Of a stretch of 64,000 nucleotides of DNA, positions 19,665 to 29,336 are shown piece after piece. This DNA is from Rhizobium sp. AC27/96 (GTDB taxonomy: Bacteria; Pseudomonadota; Alphaproteobacteria; Rhizobiales; Rhizobiaceae). The stretch is from contig NZ_LXKN01000001.1 of the NCBI RefSeq assembly GCF_001692325.1, forward strand, positions 1,178,001-1,242,000, written 5' to 3'. How positions within the stretch are numbered: the stretch's first letter is position 1; each line of letters opens with the position of its first letter. Position numbers and translations under genes: made by a program. The notes under the pieces are model-generated. The model was not told the origin of the DNA. It worked only from the letters and a program-made list of their open reading frames with translations, and ran no database searches.

Positions 19665-20489
19665 CTAGACGGTGAAAACCTCGCGCCGCAGCAGCTCCCA
19701 GGAATCCTTGTCCACGGCGATCAAAAGTCCGCCATCGAGATGCTGCGGCAGATAGGGCGAACCGTCGAAGCGGCGCGCATAAGCGCCGGCTTCCTGCGAG
19801 ATGAGCGTACCGGCCAGATGATCCCAGGGCATGAGCTTATTGTACATGAGATAATGGACATGGCCGCCGGCGAGCGTGCGATATTCATGCGCAGCACAGC
19901 GATAGTTGGTGGAATAACGCACCTTGGCGAGATTGCCCATGATCTCAGCCCGCTTGCCCTTCGGCAGGAAGCCGGTCGATGCCATGCCGACCATGTCCTC
20001 CAGCGCAACCGGCGGGGCGACCTTCAGGCGCAGCGTCTCGCCATCCGGACGCCGCAACCAGGCGCCACTGCCGCGTTCCGCCAGCACCCAGTCGTCGCCC
20101 ATCGGATCGAAGATAATCCCGGCAACCGTTTCGCCCCTGGAGATCACCGAAGCCATGACACCGAAAGCCGGGATGCCGGAGGCGAAATTGAACGTGCCAT
20201 CCACGGGGTCGACGATGATGGCCAGATCCGCGCCGGCCAACTTGTCCAGCAGCGTCGGATCGGCCGCGACCGATTCCTCGCCGATGAAGAGCGCCTCGGG
20301 CCAGAGCCGCGACACCTCTGCCTTCACCATCCGCTCGGCGCGTTCGTCGGCCTCGGTCACCAGATCCGTCGCTTCGCTCTTGACGCGGACATCATCACTG
20401 CCAAGCCTGCGGAAGCGCGGCAGAATTTCCATCTGCGCGGCGCGGCGCAACACATGAGCGAGGGTGGTGATGTCAACGAGCGATGTCAT
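19665..20489 (-). CDS. Inositol monophosphatase family protein, second of a tandem pair
   Basis: A 274-residue lithium-sensitive-type phosphatase. It has the metal-binding motifs GEES near residue 70, DPVDGTFNFASGIP and, near the C-terminus, PWDHLAGTLISQEAG. The family dephosphorylates inositol 1-phosphate, histidinol phosphate, nucleotide 3'-phosphates or similar; the substrate is not clear here. The start has AAGGAAGGA nine bases upstream. It lies 16 bases downstream of a paralogue on the same strand, which indicates one operon and a past duplication. Confidence 0.9.
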   Translation of the reverse strand: MTSLVDITTLAHVLRRAAQMEILPRFRRLGSDDVRVKSEATDLVTEADERAERMVKAEVSRLWPEALFIGEESVAADPTLLDKLAGADLAIIVDPVDGTFNFASGIPAFGVMASVISRGETVAGIIFDPMGDDWVLAERGSGAWLRRPDGETLRLKVAPPVALEDMVGMASTGFLPKGKRAEIMGNLAKVRYSTNYRCAAHEYRTLAGGHVHYLMYNKLMPWDHLAGTLISQEAGAYARRFDGSPYLPQHLDGGLLIAVDKDSWELLRREVFTV

Positions 20490-20505
20490 GATGTGGTCCT
20501 TCCTT

Positions 20506-21333
20506 TCAGTCGCCGATAATGTCCCGGCGGATCGTTTGCCAGCTATCCCTATCCGGCGCAGAGATGATGCCGCCCGTCGTTTCACCGGGACGGTAGGGTG
20601 AGCCGTCGAATTTGGCCGTATAGCCGCCGGCCTCCTGATGCGCCAGCACGCCGGCGAGATGATCCCAGGGCATTAGCTTGGAATGGCCGATGAAATGCCA
20701 TTTGCCTGACGCCACCATCCAATATTCATAGGCGGAGCAATTGAGCGAGAACGTCATGCGCGTCTTTGCGAGATTGGAGCAGATGCGCGACCTCTCCGGC
20801 TCATCCATATGCCCCCAGGATATCGCGCCGGTCATGGCGCCGAGCGCTGCGGGCGCCGCCACCGAAAGCCGCCTCGTCTGCCCCGTTTGCCGGCGCAGGA
20901 AGGTGCCCGCGCCACGCATGGCGGTGACGCTATCTCCGAGAACTGGATCATAGATGAGGCTGGCGATGGTCTCGCCCTTGGCGACGACGGCGACGATCGT
21001 GCCGAACACCGGCAATCCCGCCGCGAAATTGAACGTGCCGTCCACCGGATCGATGGTAAAGGCCAGATCCGCATGTGCCAACGCCGGTACGACCGACTTA
21101 TCGGCCTCATAAGCCTCCTCGCCAACGATAAGAGCGCCTGGAAAGCGCGCCTTCAGCGCCGCTGTGATATGCTTCTCGGCAAGGAGATCAGCCTCCGTCA
21201 CTAGATCGATGGCCGAGGTCTTTTCCGATATGTCAGCGTCACCCAGATTGCGGAACCGCGGCAGGATTTCCTGCGCCGCCGCCTCGGCAACGATCGTCGT
21301 CAGATAGTCGAAGTCCGTATCGGAGAAAGTCAT
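20506..21333 (-). CDS. Inositol monophosphatase family protein, first of a tandem pair
   Basis: A 275-residue paralogue of the gene downstream. Shared landmarks are VTEADLLAEKHI, GEEAYEAD, IDPVDGTFNFAAGLPVFG and LMPWDHLAGVLAHQEAGG. The metal-binding Glu and Asp residues are intact in both copies, so both are probably active. AGAGG lies seven bases upstream of ATG 21333. Substrate preference cannot be deduced; the two copies differ mainly in the segment before the PWDHLAG motif, which lines the substrate pocket in this family. Confidence 0.9.
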   Translation of the reverse strand: MTFSDTDFDYLTTIVAEAAAQEILPRFRNLGDADISEKTSAIDLVTEADLLAEKHITAALKARFPGALIVGEEAYEADKSVVPALAHADLAFTIDPVDGTFNFAAGLPVFGTIVAVVAKGETIASLIYDPVLGDSVTAMRGAGTFLRRQTGQTRRLSVAAPAALGAMTGAISWGHMDEPERSRICSNLAKTRMTFSLNCSAYEYWMVASGKWHFIGHSKLMPWDHLAGVLAHQEAGGYTAKFDGSPYRPGETTGGIISAPDRDSWQTIRRDIIGD

Positions 21334-21401
21334 CGGAGGCCTCTGTTTTGAAAGGGCTTCCTCTTATGACCGATTCGATGGCGCTGGTGTGGCAAAACTG
21401 C

Positions 21402-22283
21402 CTAATTGGTGTCGGTTTGCCCAGTCATCAGGCCAGCGAAATCAAAGAGCTTGGGATCGAGCAGATGTGAGGGATTCACATGCGCCAATGCGCGCAGCAT
21501 CGTATCCTTGCGGCCCGGCATGCGCCGCTCGATATCGGCAAGCATGTCCTTCATCGCGTTGCGCTGCAGCCCATCCTGCGAGCCGCAGAGATCGCAGGGA
21601 ATGATCGGAAACTGCATGGCGGCGGCAAACTTGGCGAGGTCGTCTTCGGCGGCATAGGCGAGCGGACGCAGCAGCATCAGGTCGCCCTCGTCGTTGAGAA
21701 GCTTTGCCGGCATCGATGCCAGGCGGCCACCGTGGAAGAAGTTCATGAAGAAGGTTTCGAGGATATCCTCGCGGTGATGTCCGAGCACCAACGCGTCGCA
21801 GCCCTCTTCGCGTGCGATGCGATAGAGATTGCCGCGGCGCAGACGCGAACAGAGCGAACAATAGGTGGCACCCTCAGGCACCTTTTCCTTCACGATGGAA
21901 TAGGTGTCACGATATTCGATACGATGCTCGACGCCGATCTTGGCCAGATATTCCGGCAGGACATGTTTCGGAAAGTTCGGCTGGCCCTGGTCGAGATTGC
22001 AGGCGATCAGATCCACCGGCAGCAGACCGCGCCATTTCAGGTCGAGCAGCAGCGACAGCAGCCCATAGGAATCCTTGCCGCCGGAAATGCCGATCAGCCA
22101 GCGCTTCTGCCCCTTCAGCATCTGGAAATCCTCCAGAGCCTGACGCACCTGCCGCAAAAGCCGCTTGCGGAGCTTGTTGAAGGAGACGGACCGAGGCGCG
22201 TCGAAAAACATCGGATGCACGCCGGAGCCGGCGTCTTCAGCCTCGATATCGATTTCGTCCATCACCGTCGTCGCGATATTCAT
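21402..22283 (-). CDS. ttcA: tRNA 2-thiocytidine(32) synthetase TtcA
   Basis: Thiolates cytidine 32 in certain tRNAs, using ATP and an Fe-S cluster. The 293-residue protein has the PP-loop SGGKDS at residues 67-72, and two CxxC pairs, [10 protein letters not shown] and CDLCGSQ, that bind the cluster; [20 protein letters not shown] is also typical. The start at 22283 ([10 protein letters not shown]) has GAGGA seven bases upstream, which fits better than the ATG at 22331. It is between glsA and the phosphatase pair on the same strand. Confidence 0.93.
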   Translation of the reverse strand: MNIATTVMDEIDIEAEDAGSGVHPMFFDAPRSVSFNKLRKRLLRQVRQALEDFQMLKGQKRWLIGISGGKDSYGLLSLLLDLKWRGLLPVDLIACNLDQGQPNFPKHVLPEYLAKIGVEHRIEYRDTYSIVKEKVPEGATYCSLCSRLRRGNLYRIAREEGCDALVLGHHREDILETFFMNFFHGGRLASMPAKLLNDEGDLMLLRPLAYAAEDDLAKFAAAMQFPIIPCDLCGSQDGLQRNAMKDMLADIERRMPGRKDTMLRALAHVNPSHLLDPKLFDFAGLMTGQTDTN

Positions 22284-22343
22284 TCCATCGTCCTCAGTAT
22301 CTTGCCACGCTGATAGCAGAAAGCGCGTCAAGAAGACACCGCA

Positions 22344-23273
22344 TCAATCACCGAATACCGACCAGCCCGTGCGTGCTGCCAGCATTTCCAGCGCCACCGC
22401 GCCGAGCTGAGAATTGCCGACCTTGTTCAGGCCCGGCGACCAAACGGCGATGGAGCCGATGCCCGGCGCTACGGCCAGGATGCCGCCGCCGACGCCGCTC
22501 TTGCCGGGAAGGCCGACATGATAGGCGAAGTCGCCCGAGCCATCATAATGGCCGCAGGTCAGCATCAAGGCATTGATGCGTCGCGCCCGCTTCGGTGAGA
22601 CGACCGAATGGCCTGTGATCGGATTGCTGCCGCGTGCGGCGAGATAGAGCCCCGCCTTGGCAAGCTGCTGGCAACTCATCGAAAGAGCGCATTGGTGGAA
22701 ATAGACACCGAGCGTGTGCTCGACCGGATGGTCGAGATTGCCATAGGCACGCATGAAATTGGCGAGCGCGAAATTGCGGAAACCCGTTTGTGTCTCCGAC
22801 CGCGCCACCCTGTCGTCGATCGTGATCGTTTCGTCATCGGCCACATAGCGCACGAAGCGTAGGAGCTCGCCGATCGCCTCGCGCGGCGCATGACCTGACA
22901 ACACCACATCGCTGACGGCAATGGCGCCGGCATTGACGAAGGGATTGCGGGGAATGCCTTCTTCACGCTCGAGCTGGACGATGGAGTTGAAAGCGGTGCC
23001 AGACGGCTCGCGTCCCACCCGCTTCCACAGGCTTTCGCCGACCTTGCCGAGCGCCAGCGTCAGCATGAACACCTTGGAAATGCTCTGGATGGAAAAGGCT
23101 ACATCGGCATCGCCGACACTATGAACCTCTCCGTCGACCGTCGCGATCGCCATGCCGAACTGCTTCGGATCGACCTTGGCGAGCTCCGGAATATAATCGG
23201 CGACCTTGCCTTCGCCGATGCGCGGCGAAAGCTCAGCATGGATGCCGTCAAGAACTGCCTGCAAATCGGTCAT
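22344..23273 (-). CDS. glsA: Glutaminase
   Basis: Hydrolyses glutamine to glutamate and ammonia in the cytosol. The 309-residue serine-dependent enzyme shows the S-x-x-K pair Ser64/Lys67 in [12 protein letters not shown], followed by [14 protein letters not shown] and [14 protein letters not shown], and the C-terminal [13 protein letters not shown]. Length and order match the glutaminase family. GGAG lies a few bases upstream of ATG 23273. The rpsD terminator lies just upstream of its coding region, so glsA needs its own promoter or read-through. Confidence 0.94.
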   Translation of the reverse strand: MTDLQAVLDGIHAELSPRIGEGKVADYIPELAKVDPKQFGMAIATVDGEVHSVGDADVAFSIQSISKVFMLTLALGKVGESLWKRVGREPSGTAFNSIVQLEREEGIPRNPFVNAGAIAVSDVVLSGHAPREAIGELLRFVRYVADDETITIDDRVARSETQTGFRNFALANFMRAYGNLDHPVEHTLGVYFHQCALSMSCQQLAKAGLYLAARGSNPITGHSVVSPKRARRINALMLTCGHYDGSGDFAYHVGLPGKSGVGGGILAVAPGIGSIAVWSPGLNKVGNSQLGAVALEMLAARTGWSVFGD

Positions 23274-23287
23274 AGAGCGCTCCAAGA

Positions 23288-23320
23288 CAAAAAAGCCGCT
23301 CGAAGGGAGCGGCTTTTCCA
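23288..23320 (-). terminator. Rho-independent terminator of rpsD
   Basis: AAAAGCCGCTC (23291-23301) and GAGCGGCTTTT (23307-23317) form a perfect stem with a five-base loop. Read on the minus strand, the stem is followed by TTTTTTGTC, a strong termination signal 30 bases after the rpsD stop. Confidence 0.88.
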
Positions 23321-23344
23321 TTCATCAAGAAGAATATCCGCTTA

Positions 23345-23962
23345 TTAACGCGAATAGAATTCGACGACCAGATGCGGTTCCATGACGACGGCGTAAGGCA
23401 CGTCGGCAAGAGCCGGGACGCGAGCGAAGGTCGCAACCATCTTGTTGTGGTCGGCTTCGATGTAGTCCGGAACGTCGCGCTCAGCGAGGGAAACCGCTTC
23501 CAGAACGGTGACCAGCTGCTTGGACTTTTCGCGAACTTCGATGACGTCGCCAGCCTTGCAGCGGAACGAACCGATGTTGACGCGAACGCCGTTGACCGTG
23601 ACGTGGCCATGGTTGACGAACTGACGCGCTGCGAAGACGGTCGGAACGAACTTGGCGCGGTAGACGATCGCGTCCAGGCGCGATTCGAGCAGGCCGATCA
23701 GGTTTTCCGAGGTGTCGCCCTTGCGGCGGTCAGCTTCAGCGAAGATGGCGCGGAACTGCTTCTCGCGCAGGTCGCCGTAGTAACCCTTCAGCTTCTGCTT
23801 GGCGCGCAGCTGCACACCGAAGTCCGAAAGCTTGCCCTTGCGGCGCTGGCCGTGCTGGCCCGGGCCGTATTCGCGACGGTTTACCGGGGACTTCGGACGG
23901 CCCCAGATGTTCTCGCCCATACGGCGGTCAATTTTGTACTTGGACGATTCGCGCTTGCTCAT
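23345..23962 (-). CDS. rpsD: 30S ribosomal protein S4
   Basis: A primary 16S rRNA-binding protein of the small ribosomal subunit, needed for early assembly and decoding accuracy. The 205-residue length is standard. The N-terminal part [17 protein letters not shown] is typical, and the S4 RNA-binding domain runs from about residue 95 ([41 protein letters not shown], seen as a continuous motif). The alphaproteobacterial protein lacks the N-terminal zinc cysteines. AAAGGAAA precedes ATG 23962. It is transcribed alone and ends in a strong terminator. Confidence 0.97.
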   Translation of the reverse strand: MSKRESSKYKIDRRMGENIWGRPKSPVNRREYGPGQHGQRRKGKLSDFGVQLRAKQKLKGYYGDLREKQFRAIFAEADRRKGDTSENLIGLLESRLDAIVYRAKFVPTVFAARQFVNHGHVTVNGVRVNIGSFRCKAGDVIEVREKSKQLVTVLEAVSLAERDVPDYIEADHNKMVATFARVPALADVPYAVVMEPHLVVEFYSR

Positions 23963-24194
23963 CGCATTTCCTTTCAAACGTTGCCGCGGCCCGTTGCCGA
24001 ACCGCGAAGGAAACACGCCCTCCTCTGAACTCCGTTTTCGAGCTCTGACAGGCTTCTCACATTAGCGAACGGAGAAAGCCACGGGACATGTCAAATGAAA
24101 CACCGGACATTTCTGCCCGGCGTTGGGGCGGTCTCTAAGGGGTCGTCATGAAAATGTCAACAGCGCCTGGCGCTCTTCAGCAAGAATACGGCAG

Positions 24195-25712
24195 CTATTC
24201 CGCCGCCGCTTGCTCGCCGCCATCAAGATCAGGCGCATTGGCGTCGCCCGGCACAGTCTGGCATCCCATATCCGGGAAAGCGACGATGCGCTTGCCGGAG
24301 AAGTCCGTGTGGACGACAACGCTGCCCTGTTCCTCGAAATAGCTGAGCAGACGCCGGGCGCGACGTGCCGAATGCGTGCCGTAGGCGCGGGCGATACGGG
24401 CATCGGATGGGCATGGCTCGCTGCCGATCGCCGCCTTGGCCAGCATCAGGAACACACCCTGCAGATCATCAGTGACGCTCGAGGAGAGCGAAAGAGCCGT
24501 TGCCCACTGATCGGTCGCCATGATCGCTTCGTCGGCGCCTGAACGTACGATCGCCACGCGGCGACGGAACTCCGACAAGCTCATCGGTGTACCAGGCACG
24601 CGGCGCATGCGCAGCCGCACGAGAAATTCCTGATAGAGCACCGAATCCGTGCGGAAGCCGGAAGCCGGATCGTCAAGGATCTCCGACAGCACACCGCCCA
24701 CCCTCGCCTCGCGATCCTCGCTCGATAGTTCCGGCTGGCTGACCCTCGGCTCGGCCGGAGCCGAACTTGCCGCCGGCACGGAGCGGGAAAGCTCGGCCAG
24801 AATGTCAGTTGTCGGACGTGGCGCAGGCGTGGTGCGACGCACGATGGCCTTGGAAAACTCTTCCGGATCCGGCGTGAAGATCAGGTCTTCCACATCCTGC
24901 GGCGCATCCGGCAGCGGCATCAGCTTCGGGCTCGATGAACGCGCCGAGGTTTCGACGGAACCAATGGTGATCGGCAGCGGCCGCCGCGACAGCGCCGGGC
25001 CGAGCGCTACAAAATTGCCGCGCTTCAGATCGCGGAACATTTCCGCCTGACGCCGGTCCATGCCGAGCAGATCGGCGGCGCGCGCCATGTCAATATCGAG
25101 AAAGGTGCGGCCCATCAGGAAGTTGGAAGCCTCGGCCGCAACGTTCTTGGCAAGCTTTGCCAGGCGCTGCGTGGCGATGACGCCGGCAAGACCGCGCTTT
25201 CTGCCGCGACACATCAGGTTGGTCATGGCGCCGAGCGACATCTTGCGCGCATCTTCGGAGACATCGCCACCCACGGACGGTGCAAACATCTGCGCCTCGT
25301 CGACGACGACGAGCACCGGATACCAGAATTCGCGATCGGCATCGAACATGCCATTGAGGAAGGCGGCAGCGGCACGCATCTGCTGCTCGATATCGAGCCC
25401 TTCGAGCGTCAGCACGCAGGACACACGATGCTGGCGAATGCGGTTGGCGATGCCGGCAAGCTCGGCCTCTGTGCGTTCGCCATCGACGACGACGTGCCCG
25501 AATTTATCGGCCAGTGTGACGAAATCGCCTTCCGGATCGATGATGACCTGCTGCACCCATTGCGCGGATTGTTCCAGCAGGCGTCGCAGCAGATGCGACT
25601 TCCCGGAACCAGAATTGCCTTGTACCAGGAGACGAGTCGCCAGCAGCTCCTCGATATCGAGCTGGGCGCTGGTCCCGCCGGACGCCGTTCCCATGTCGAT
25701 GCCGACCTGCAA
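24195..25712 (-). CDS. HerA-like (DUF87) ATPase
   Basis: A 505-residue P-loop ATPase. Walker A is GNSGSGKS at residues 32-39; Walker B is VLVVVDEAQMFAP. RGRKRGLAGVIATQRLAKL with its arginines and TQR is typical of HerA/FtsK-type motors. A Pro/Ser-rich linker at about residues 290-360 leads to a C-terminal winged-helix-like region (ARIARAYGTHSARRARRLLSYFEEQGSV). HerA relatives work in DNA end processing or translocation, but no NurA nuclease gene is nearby, so the role is open. TTG 25712 with AGGGGAAG upstream is preferred; ATG 25787 in the same frame would add 25 residues. Confidence 0.8.
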   Translation of the reverse strand: MQVGIDMGTASGGTSAQLDIEELLATRLLVQGNSGSGKSHLLRRLLEQSAQWVQQVIIDPEGDFVTLADKFGHVVVDGERTEAELAGIANRIRQHRVSCVLTLEGLDIEQQMRAAAAFLNGMFDADREFWYPVLVVVDEAQMFAPSVGGDVSEDARKMSLGAMTNLMCRGRKRGLAGVIATQRLAKLAKNVAAEASNFLMGRTFLDIDMARAADLLGMDRRQAEMFRDLKRGNFVALGPALSRRPLPITIGSVETSARSSSPKLMPLPDAPQDVEDLIFTPDPEEFSKAIVRRTTPAPRPTTDILAELSRSVPAASSAPAEPRVSQPELSSEDREARVGGVLSEILDDPASGFRTDSVLYQEFLVRLRMRRVPGTPMSLSEFRRRVAIVRSGADEAIMATDQWATALSLSSSVTDDLQGVFLMLAKAAIGSEPCPSDARIARAYGTHSARRARRLLSYFEEQGSVVVHTDFSGKRIVAFPDMGCQTVPGDANAPDLDGGEQAAAE

Positions 25713-25841
25713 TGCACTTCCCCTATGATCAAGAATCAAATGCGGTTGCGTCCCATCTTTCTGAAAGGACGCGCCCTCGTCTAGCAAAGATTTCCAAGCT
25801 TCGCGCCCGTGGATTGAAAAAACCCACAGGCAATCGCGATA

Positions 25842-26987
25842 TCAGCGAAACCGGAGATTCGCCCGCGACAGCTCACTGACTGAGGTGCAGCCCATCAGCT
25901 TCATGTCGCGCTCGATCTCCGTGCGCAAATGCTTGAGCGCGCGTTCGACGCCCGCCTGGCCGGCGGCGGCCAGCGGATAGAGGTAGAAGCGGCCGAGACC
26001 AACCGCCTTGGCTCCGAGCGACAGGGCCTTCAGCACATGTGTACCACGCTGGATGCCACCATCCATCATGACATCGATGCGATGGCCGACGGCATCGACG
26101 ATCTCGGCCAGTTGATCGAATGCCGACCGCGAGCCGTCCAATTGCCTGCCACCATGGTTCGACAGCACGATGCCGGTGCATCCGATATCGACGGCACGCT
26201 TGGCGTCCTCGACAGACATGATGCCCTTCAGGCAGAACTGACCGTCCCAATGCTTCACCATTTCGGCGACATCGCTCCAGTTCATCGATGGATCGAGCAT
26301 CTCGGTGAAATATTTGCCGATCGACATCGCGCCGCCACTCATGTCCACATGCTCGTCGAGCTGCGGCAGGCGGAATTTCTCGTGGGTGACATAATTCAAC
26401 GCCCAGGCCGGCTTGATGGCGAATTGTGCGATGCCGGCGAGATTGAGCTTGAAGGGAATGGAGAAGCCGGTGCGAAGGTCGCGCTCACGATTGCCGCCGG
26501 TAATACTGTCGACCGTCAGCATCATGACGTTGACGCCCGCTTCCTTCGCCCGCTCCATCATCGCCCGGTTCAGCCCACGATCCCTGTGGAAATAGAACTG
26601 GTAAACCTGCGGTCCCGCATGCCTCTTGCGGATTTCCTCAAGACTGACCGTGCCAAGCGAAGAGACGCCGAACATGGTGCCGAGCGAAGCCGCTGCCGCC
26701 GCGACCGCGTTCTCACCCTGATGATGGAACAGACGCTGCAGGGCCGTCGGCGAGCAATAGAAGGGCGTCGCGAGCTTTTGTCCCATGACGGTGACAGACA
26801 TGTCGATCTCGCTGACGCCGCGAAGAACGTTCGGCACCAGATCGCAGCTCTCGAAACTTGCGGTATTGCGCCGAAGCGTCACTTCGTCGTCGGCAGCGCC
26901 ATCGATATAATTGAAGATCGGACCGGGAAGCCGGCCCTTTGCCAGAGCGCGGAAATCATGAAAGTTATGGCAGTCACGCAGGCGCAT
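25842..26987 (-). CDS. lldD: FMN-dependent L-lactate dehydrogenase / alpha-hydroxy acid oxidase
   Basis: Oxidises L-lactate (or a related 2-hydroxy acid) to the keto acid and passes electrons to the respiratory chain. The 381-residue TIM-barrel flavoprotein contains the active-site segment SNHGGRQLDGSRSA with catalytic His278 and the substrate-binding Arg, plus YIDGAADDE near the N-terminus and DGGIQRGTHVLKALSLGA for FMN phosphate. The family includes lactate, glycolate and mandelate enzymes; lactate is the likeliest substrate by overall resemblance. It stands alone on the minus strand, 81 bases beyond the GNAT gene. Confidence 0.88.
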   Translation of the reverse strand: MRLRDCHNFHDFRALAKGRLPGPIFNYIDGAADDEVTLRRNTASFESCDLVPNVLRGVSEIDMSVTVMGQKLATPFYCSPTALQRLFHHQGENAVAAAAASLGTMFGVSSLGTVSLEEIRKRHAGPQVYQFYFHRDRGLNRAMMERAKEAGVNVMMLTVDSITGGNRERDLRTGFSIPFKLNLAGIAQFAIKPAWALNYVTHEKFRLPQLDEHVDMSGGAMSIGKYFTEMLDPSMNWSDVAEMVKHWDGQFCLKGIMSVEDAKRAVDIGCTGIVLSNHGGRQLDGSRSAFDQLAEIVDAVGHRIDVMMDGGIQRGTHVLKALSLGAKAVGLGRFYLYPLAAAGQAGVERALKHLRTEIERDMKLMGCTSVSELSRANLRFR

Positions 26988-27068
26988 GGCTTGCCTCGAC
27001 GATCAAACTGCAACCATTTTCAAAAGACATCAAATATCGATCTCCCAATATCCGCCGCTCCGTCCGAC

Positions 27069-27536
27069 TTAAAGTCGGTGCAGTCGTGCTTCCCATTTGT
27101 AAAGCACATCCGGCTCCCTCTCCTCATTGCCTGCCCCGTCCGACTCGTCAACCACGAAGAAGCCGTGCTTTTCGTAAAAACGGCGCGCAGGCTCGTTTCT
27201 CTGGAATGTCCAGAGCGAGAGCACGGGATAGGCCGATTTGGCGACATCGAGCAATCGGCCGCCGATACCCCTACCTTGAGCTTCGGGCAGAACGTAGAGC
27301 TGATCGATCCAATCCTCCAGAAAGGCAATGACGCCCACGAGGCGGCCATCTTCTTCGGCGCCCCAGATCTGGCAGTCCTTGAAAACAACGGCACTCCAGA
27401 AGCCGACATCCTCTTCCGATGTATGCAGCCCGGAGAGCGTCGGAAGGCGCTCGTTGAAGGAGGCGCGATGAACGGCCGCTGCTGCCGGCATGTCCACGCG
27501 ATCGAGTTTACGCAACGATATTGTGTCAGTCATCAT
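27069..27536 (-). CDS. GNAT family N-acetyltransferase
   Basis: A 155-residue acetyl-CoA-dependent transferase. The acetyl-CoA loop is EAQGRGIGGRLLDVAK, preceded by the beta-4 strand IDQLYVLP, and the C-terminal NEPARRFYEKHGFFVVDE is typical. The acceptor is unknown. The start ATG 27536 overlaps the murI stop by one base (TGATG), which indicates translational coupling; a TTG at 27539 is possible. The trmJ-murI-GNAT genes therefore form one unit. Confidence 0.85.
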   Translation of the reverse strand: MMTDTISLRKLDRVDMPAAAAVHRASFNERLPTLSGLHTSEEDVGFWSAVVFKDCQIWGAEEDGRLVGVIAFLEDWIDQLYVLPEAQGRGIGGRLLDVAKSAYPVLSLWTFQRNEPARRFYEKHGFFVVDESDGAGNEEREPDVLYKWEARLHRL

Positions 27537-28336
27537 CAAGCCTTCAGTCCAAAACCCTGCATCAACCGCCGGGTCGGGAAATCCGGCGCGCCGGAGGTGA
27601 ACATTGCAAAGTCGAAATTATCGGGATGAACGGCGTCCGCCACCTGCGGCACCAGGCTGCGCGCACGCCTCGCAATTGCCTCAGCGGGATCCAGCCAGTC
27701 GACAGGCCATGGCGCCAGCCGGCGGAAGATATTCGCCATGAACGGATAATGCGTGCAGGCCAGCACGACGATGTCGGTCTTGCGGCCATCCATCTCGACG
27801 AAACATTGATTGATTTCGGCGAGCACTGCTTCGTCGGACACCGCGTCGCCGCGGATATAGGCTTCCGCCAGACGAGCCAGATTTTCCGATCCCACAAGCC
27901 GGACATGGCACTGGGTGGCGAAAGACTGGATCAGGTCGCGGGTGTAGGCGCGCTTCACGGTGCCCGGTGTCGCCAGCACAGAGACCAGACCTGAGCGGGT
28001 GCGCTCCGCCGCCGGCTTGATCGCCGGGACCGTTCCGACAAACGTCATCGTTGGAAAGGCTGCCCTCAGATCGGCGCCGACAAGCGTGAAAGCCGTATTG
28101 CAGGCGATGATGCAGACTTCAGGATCATATTGCAGAAGCAGCTTGGCAAAGAGACCGACGATGCGCTCCTTCAGCGCCTGCTCCTCCCAGCCACCATAGG
28201 GAAAACCGGCATCGTCGGCGACATAGATAAAACCGCGCTCTGGCATCAGAACCCGCGCCTCACGCAAGACGGTAAGCCCGCCAATACCGGAGTCGAAGAC
28301 CAGGACCGGTTTCAGCTCATTCGCCGCTGCTGTCAT
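27536..28336 (-). CDS. murI: Glutamate racemase
   Basis: Supplies D-glutamate for peptidoglycan by racemising L-glutamate. The 266-residue protein has the conserved start [16 protein letters not shown], the first catalytic Cys in [12 protein letters not shown] and the second in [11 protein letters not shown], each on opposite faces of the active site. The start at 28336 lies 20 bases inside the 3' end of trmJ, a coupling arrangement. AAGGA lies about 12 bases upstream. The gene ends in the TGATG overlap with the GNAT gene. Confidence 0.95.
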   Translation of the reverse strand: MTAAANELKPVLVFDSGIGGLTVLREARVLMPERGFIYVADDAGFPYGGWEEQALKERIVGLFAKLLLQYDPEVCIIACNTAFTLVGADLRAAFPTMTFVGTVPAIKPAAERTRSGLVSVLATPGTVKRAYTRDLIQSFATQCHVRLVGSENLARLAEAYIRGDAVSDEAVLAEINQCFVEMDGRKTDIVVLACTHYPFMANIFRRLAPWPVDWLDPAEAIARRARSLVPQVADAVHPDNFDFAMFTSGAPDFPTRRLMQGFGLKA

Positions 28337-29159
28337 CGTTCTTGGTTTCCTTGGTCGTTTTGGAGGACCGGGGATGCGAGCCGCTGCCGCGAGGAGCATT
28401 CCGCGTAAAACGGTCGAGGGACGAGATCACGCCGCGCAGCACGCTGATTTCCTGTTCGGTAAACGCCCTGCGCGACAGGACAGCTCGGAGATTGTCGACC
28501 ATTTTCGGCTTTTTCCCGGCAGGATGGAAATAATTGCGGGCATCCAAAGCCTCCTCGAGCTGGTCGAACAGGCCAAAGAGCTGATCCTTCGTGGAAGGCC
28601 GCTGCTCGATGGCCTGGAAAGGCACCTCGGCAACGTCCTCCATACCCGACTTCATCCACTCGTAGGACATCAACAGCACGGCCTGGGCGATATTCAGTGA
28701 CGCAAAGGCCGGATTGACCGGAAAGGTCACGATCTCGTCAGCCAGCGCCACTTCCTCATTCGTCAGACCCCATCGCTCGCGCCCGAAGAGGATACCGGTG
28801 CCCTCGCCGGCCTTGAACCGCGCACGAAGCGTCTCCGCAGCCACCACAGGCGAGCAGACGGGCTTGTAGCCATCGCGCTCGCGTGCCGTCGTCGCATAGA
28901 CGAAATTCAGATCGGCGATTGCCTCCTCCAGCGTATCGTAGACCTTCGTCGCCTCGATGATGTGATCCGCCTTGGAGGCAGTCGCCTGTGCCCGCTCGTT
29001 CGGCCAGCCGTCGCGCGGATTGACGAGGCGGAGCTCTGCAAGACCGAAATTCGCCATGGCCCGCGCCACCATGCCGATATTCTCGCCCATCTGCGGCTCG
29101 ACCAGAATGACGGCCGGCCCTTCGGCCAGAAGTTTACGCTCGCTATTCGTGCCTGCCAT
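28317..29159 (-). CDS. trmJ: tRNA (cytidine/uridine-2'-O-)-methyltransferase TrmJ
   Basis: A SpoU (SPOUT) methyltransferase that 2'-O-methylates position 32 of tRNAs. The 280-residue protein has [20 protein letters not shown] (the SPOUT Asn-x-GxxxR motif I region), [17 protein letters not shown] (motif II) and [17 protein letters not shown] (motif III). A basic C-terminal tail [19 protein letters not shown] is also present. Assignment between TrmJ and other LasT-like enzymes rests on resemblance. GGAG lies upstream of ATG 29159. It overlaps murI by 20 bases. Confidence 0.85.
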   Translation of the reverse strand: MAGTNSERKLLAEGPAVILVEPQMGENIGMVARAMANFGLAELRLVNPRDGWPNERAQATASKADHIIEATKVYDTLEEAIADLNFVYATTARERDGYKPVCSPVVAAETLRARFKAGEGTGILFGRERWGLTNEEVALADEIVTFPVNPAFASLNIAQAVLLMSYEWMKSGMEDVAEVPFQAIEQRPSTKDQLFGLFDQLEEALDARNYFHPAGKKPKMVDNLRAVLSRRAFTEQEISVLRGVISSLDRFTRNAPRGSGSHPRSSKTTKETKNDDSSGE

Positions 29160-29336
29160 GACGCTTTATCTCCGCGCGCGAACCTTAATCACGCAAATCA
29201 CGGTCGGAATAACGAGAGAGGCGGCAATCGGCAAGGCTTTTGAGTGTCCCGTTCGGCACCTCAAGTCAATTGTCATTTAACGAGCGCTTACATATGGTCT
29301 ACGGCAATCCATAGCTGCGAAATGATCGAGGCGTGA

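Noticed and set aside
24195..25712. HerA-like ATPase as part of an antiphage system
   Set aside because: Defence HerA proteins are encoded beside a Sir2, DUF4297 or nuclease partner. The neighbours here are rpsD and lldD, with no mobile-element signs, so I do not claim a defence role.
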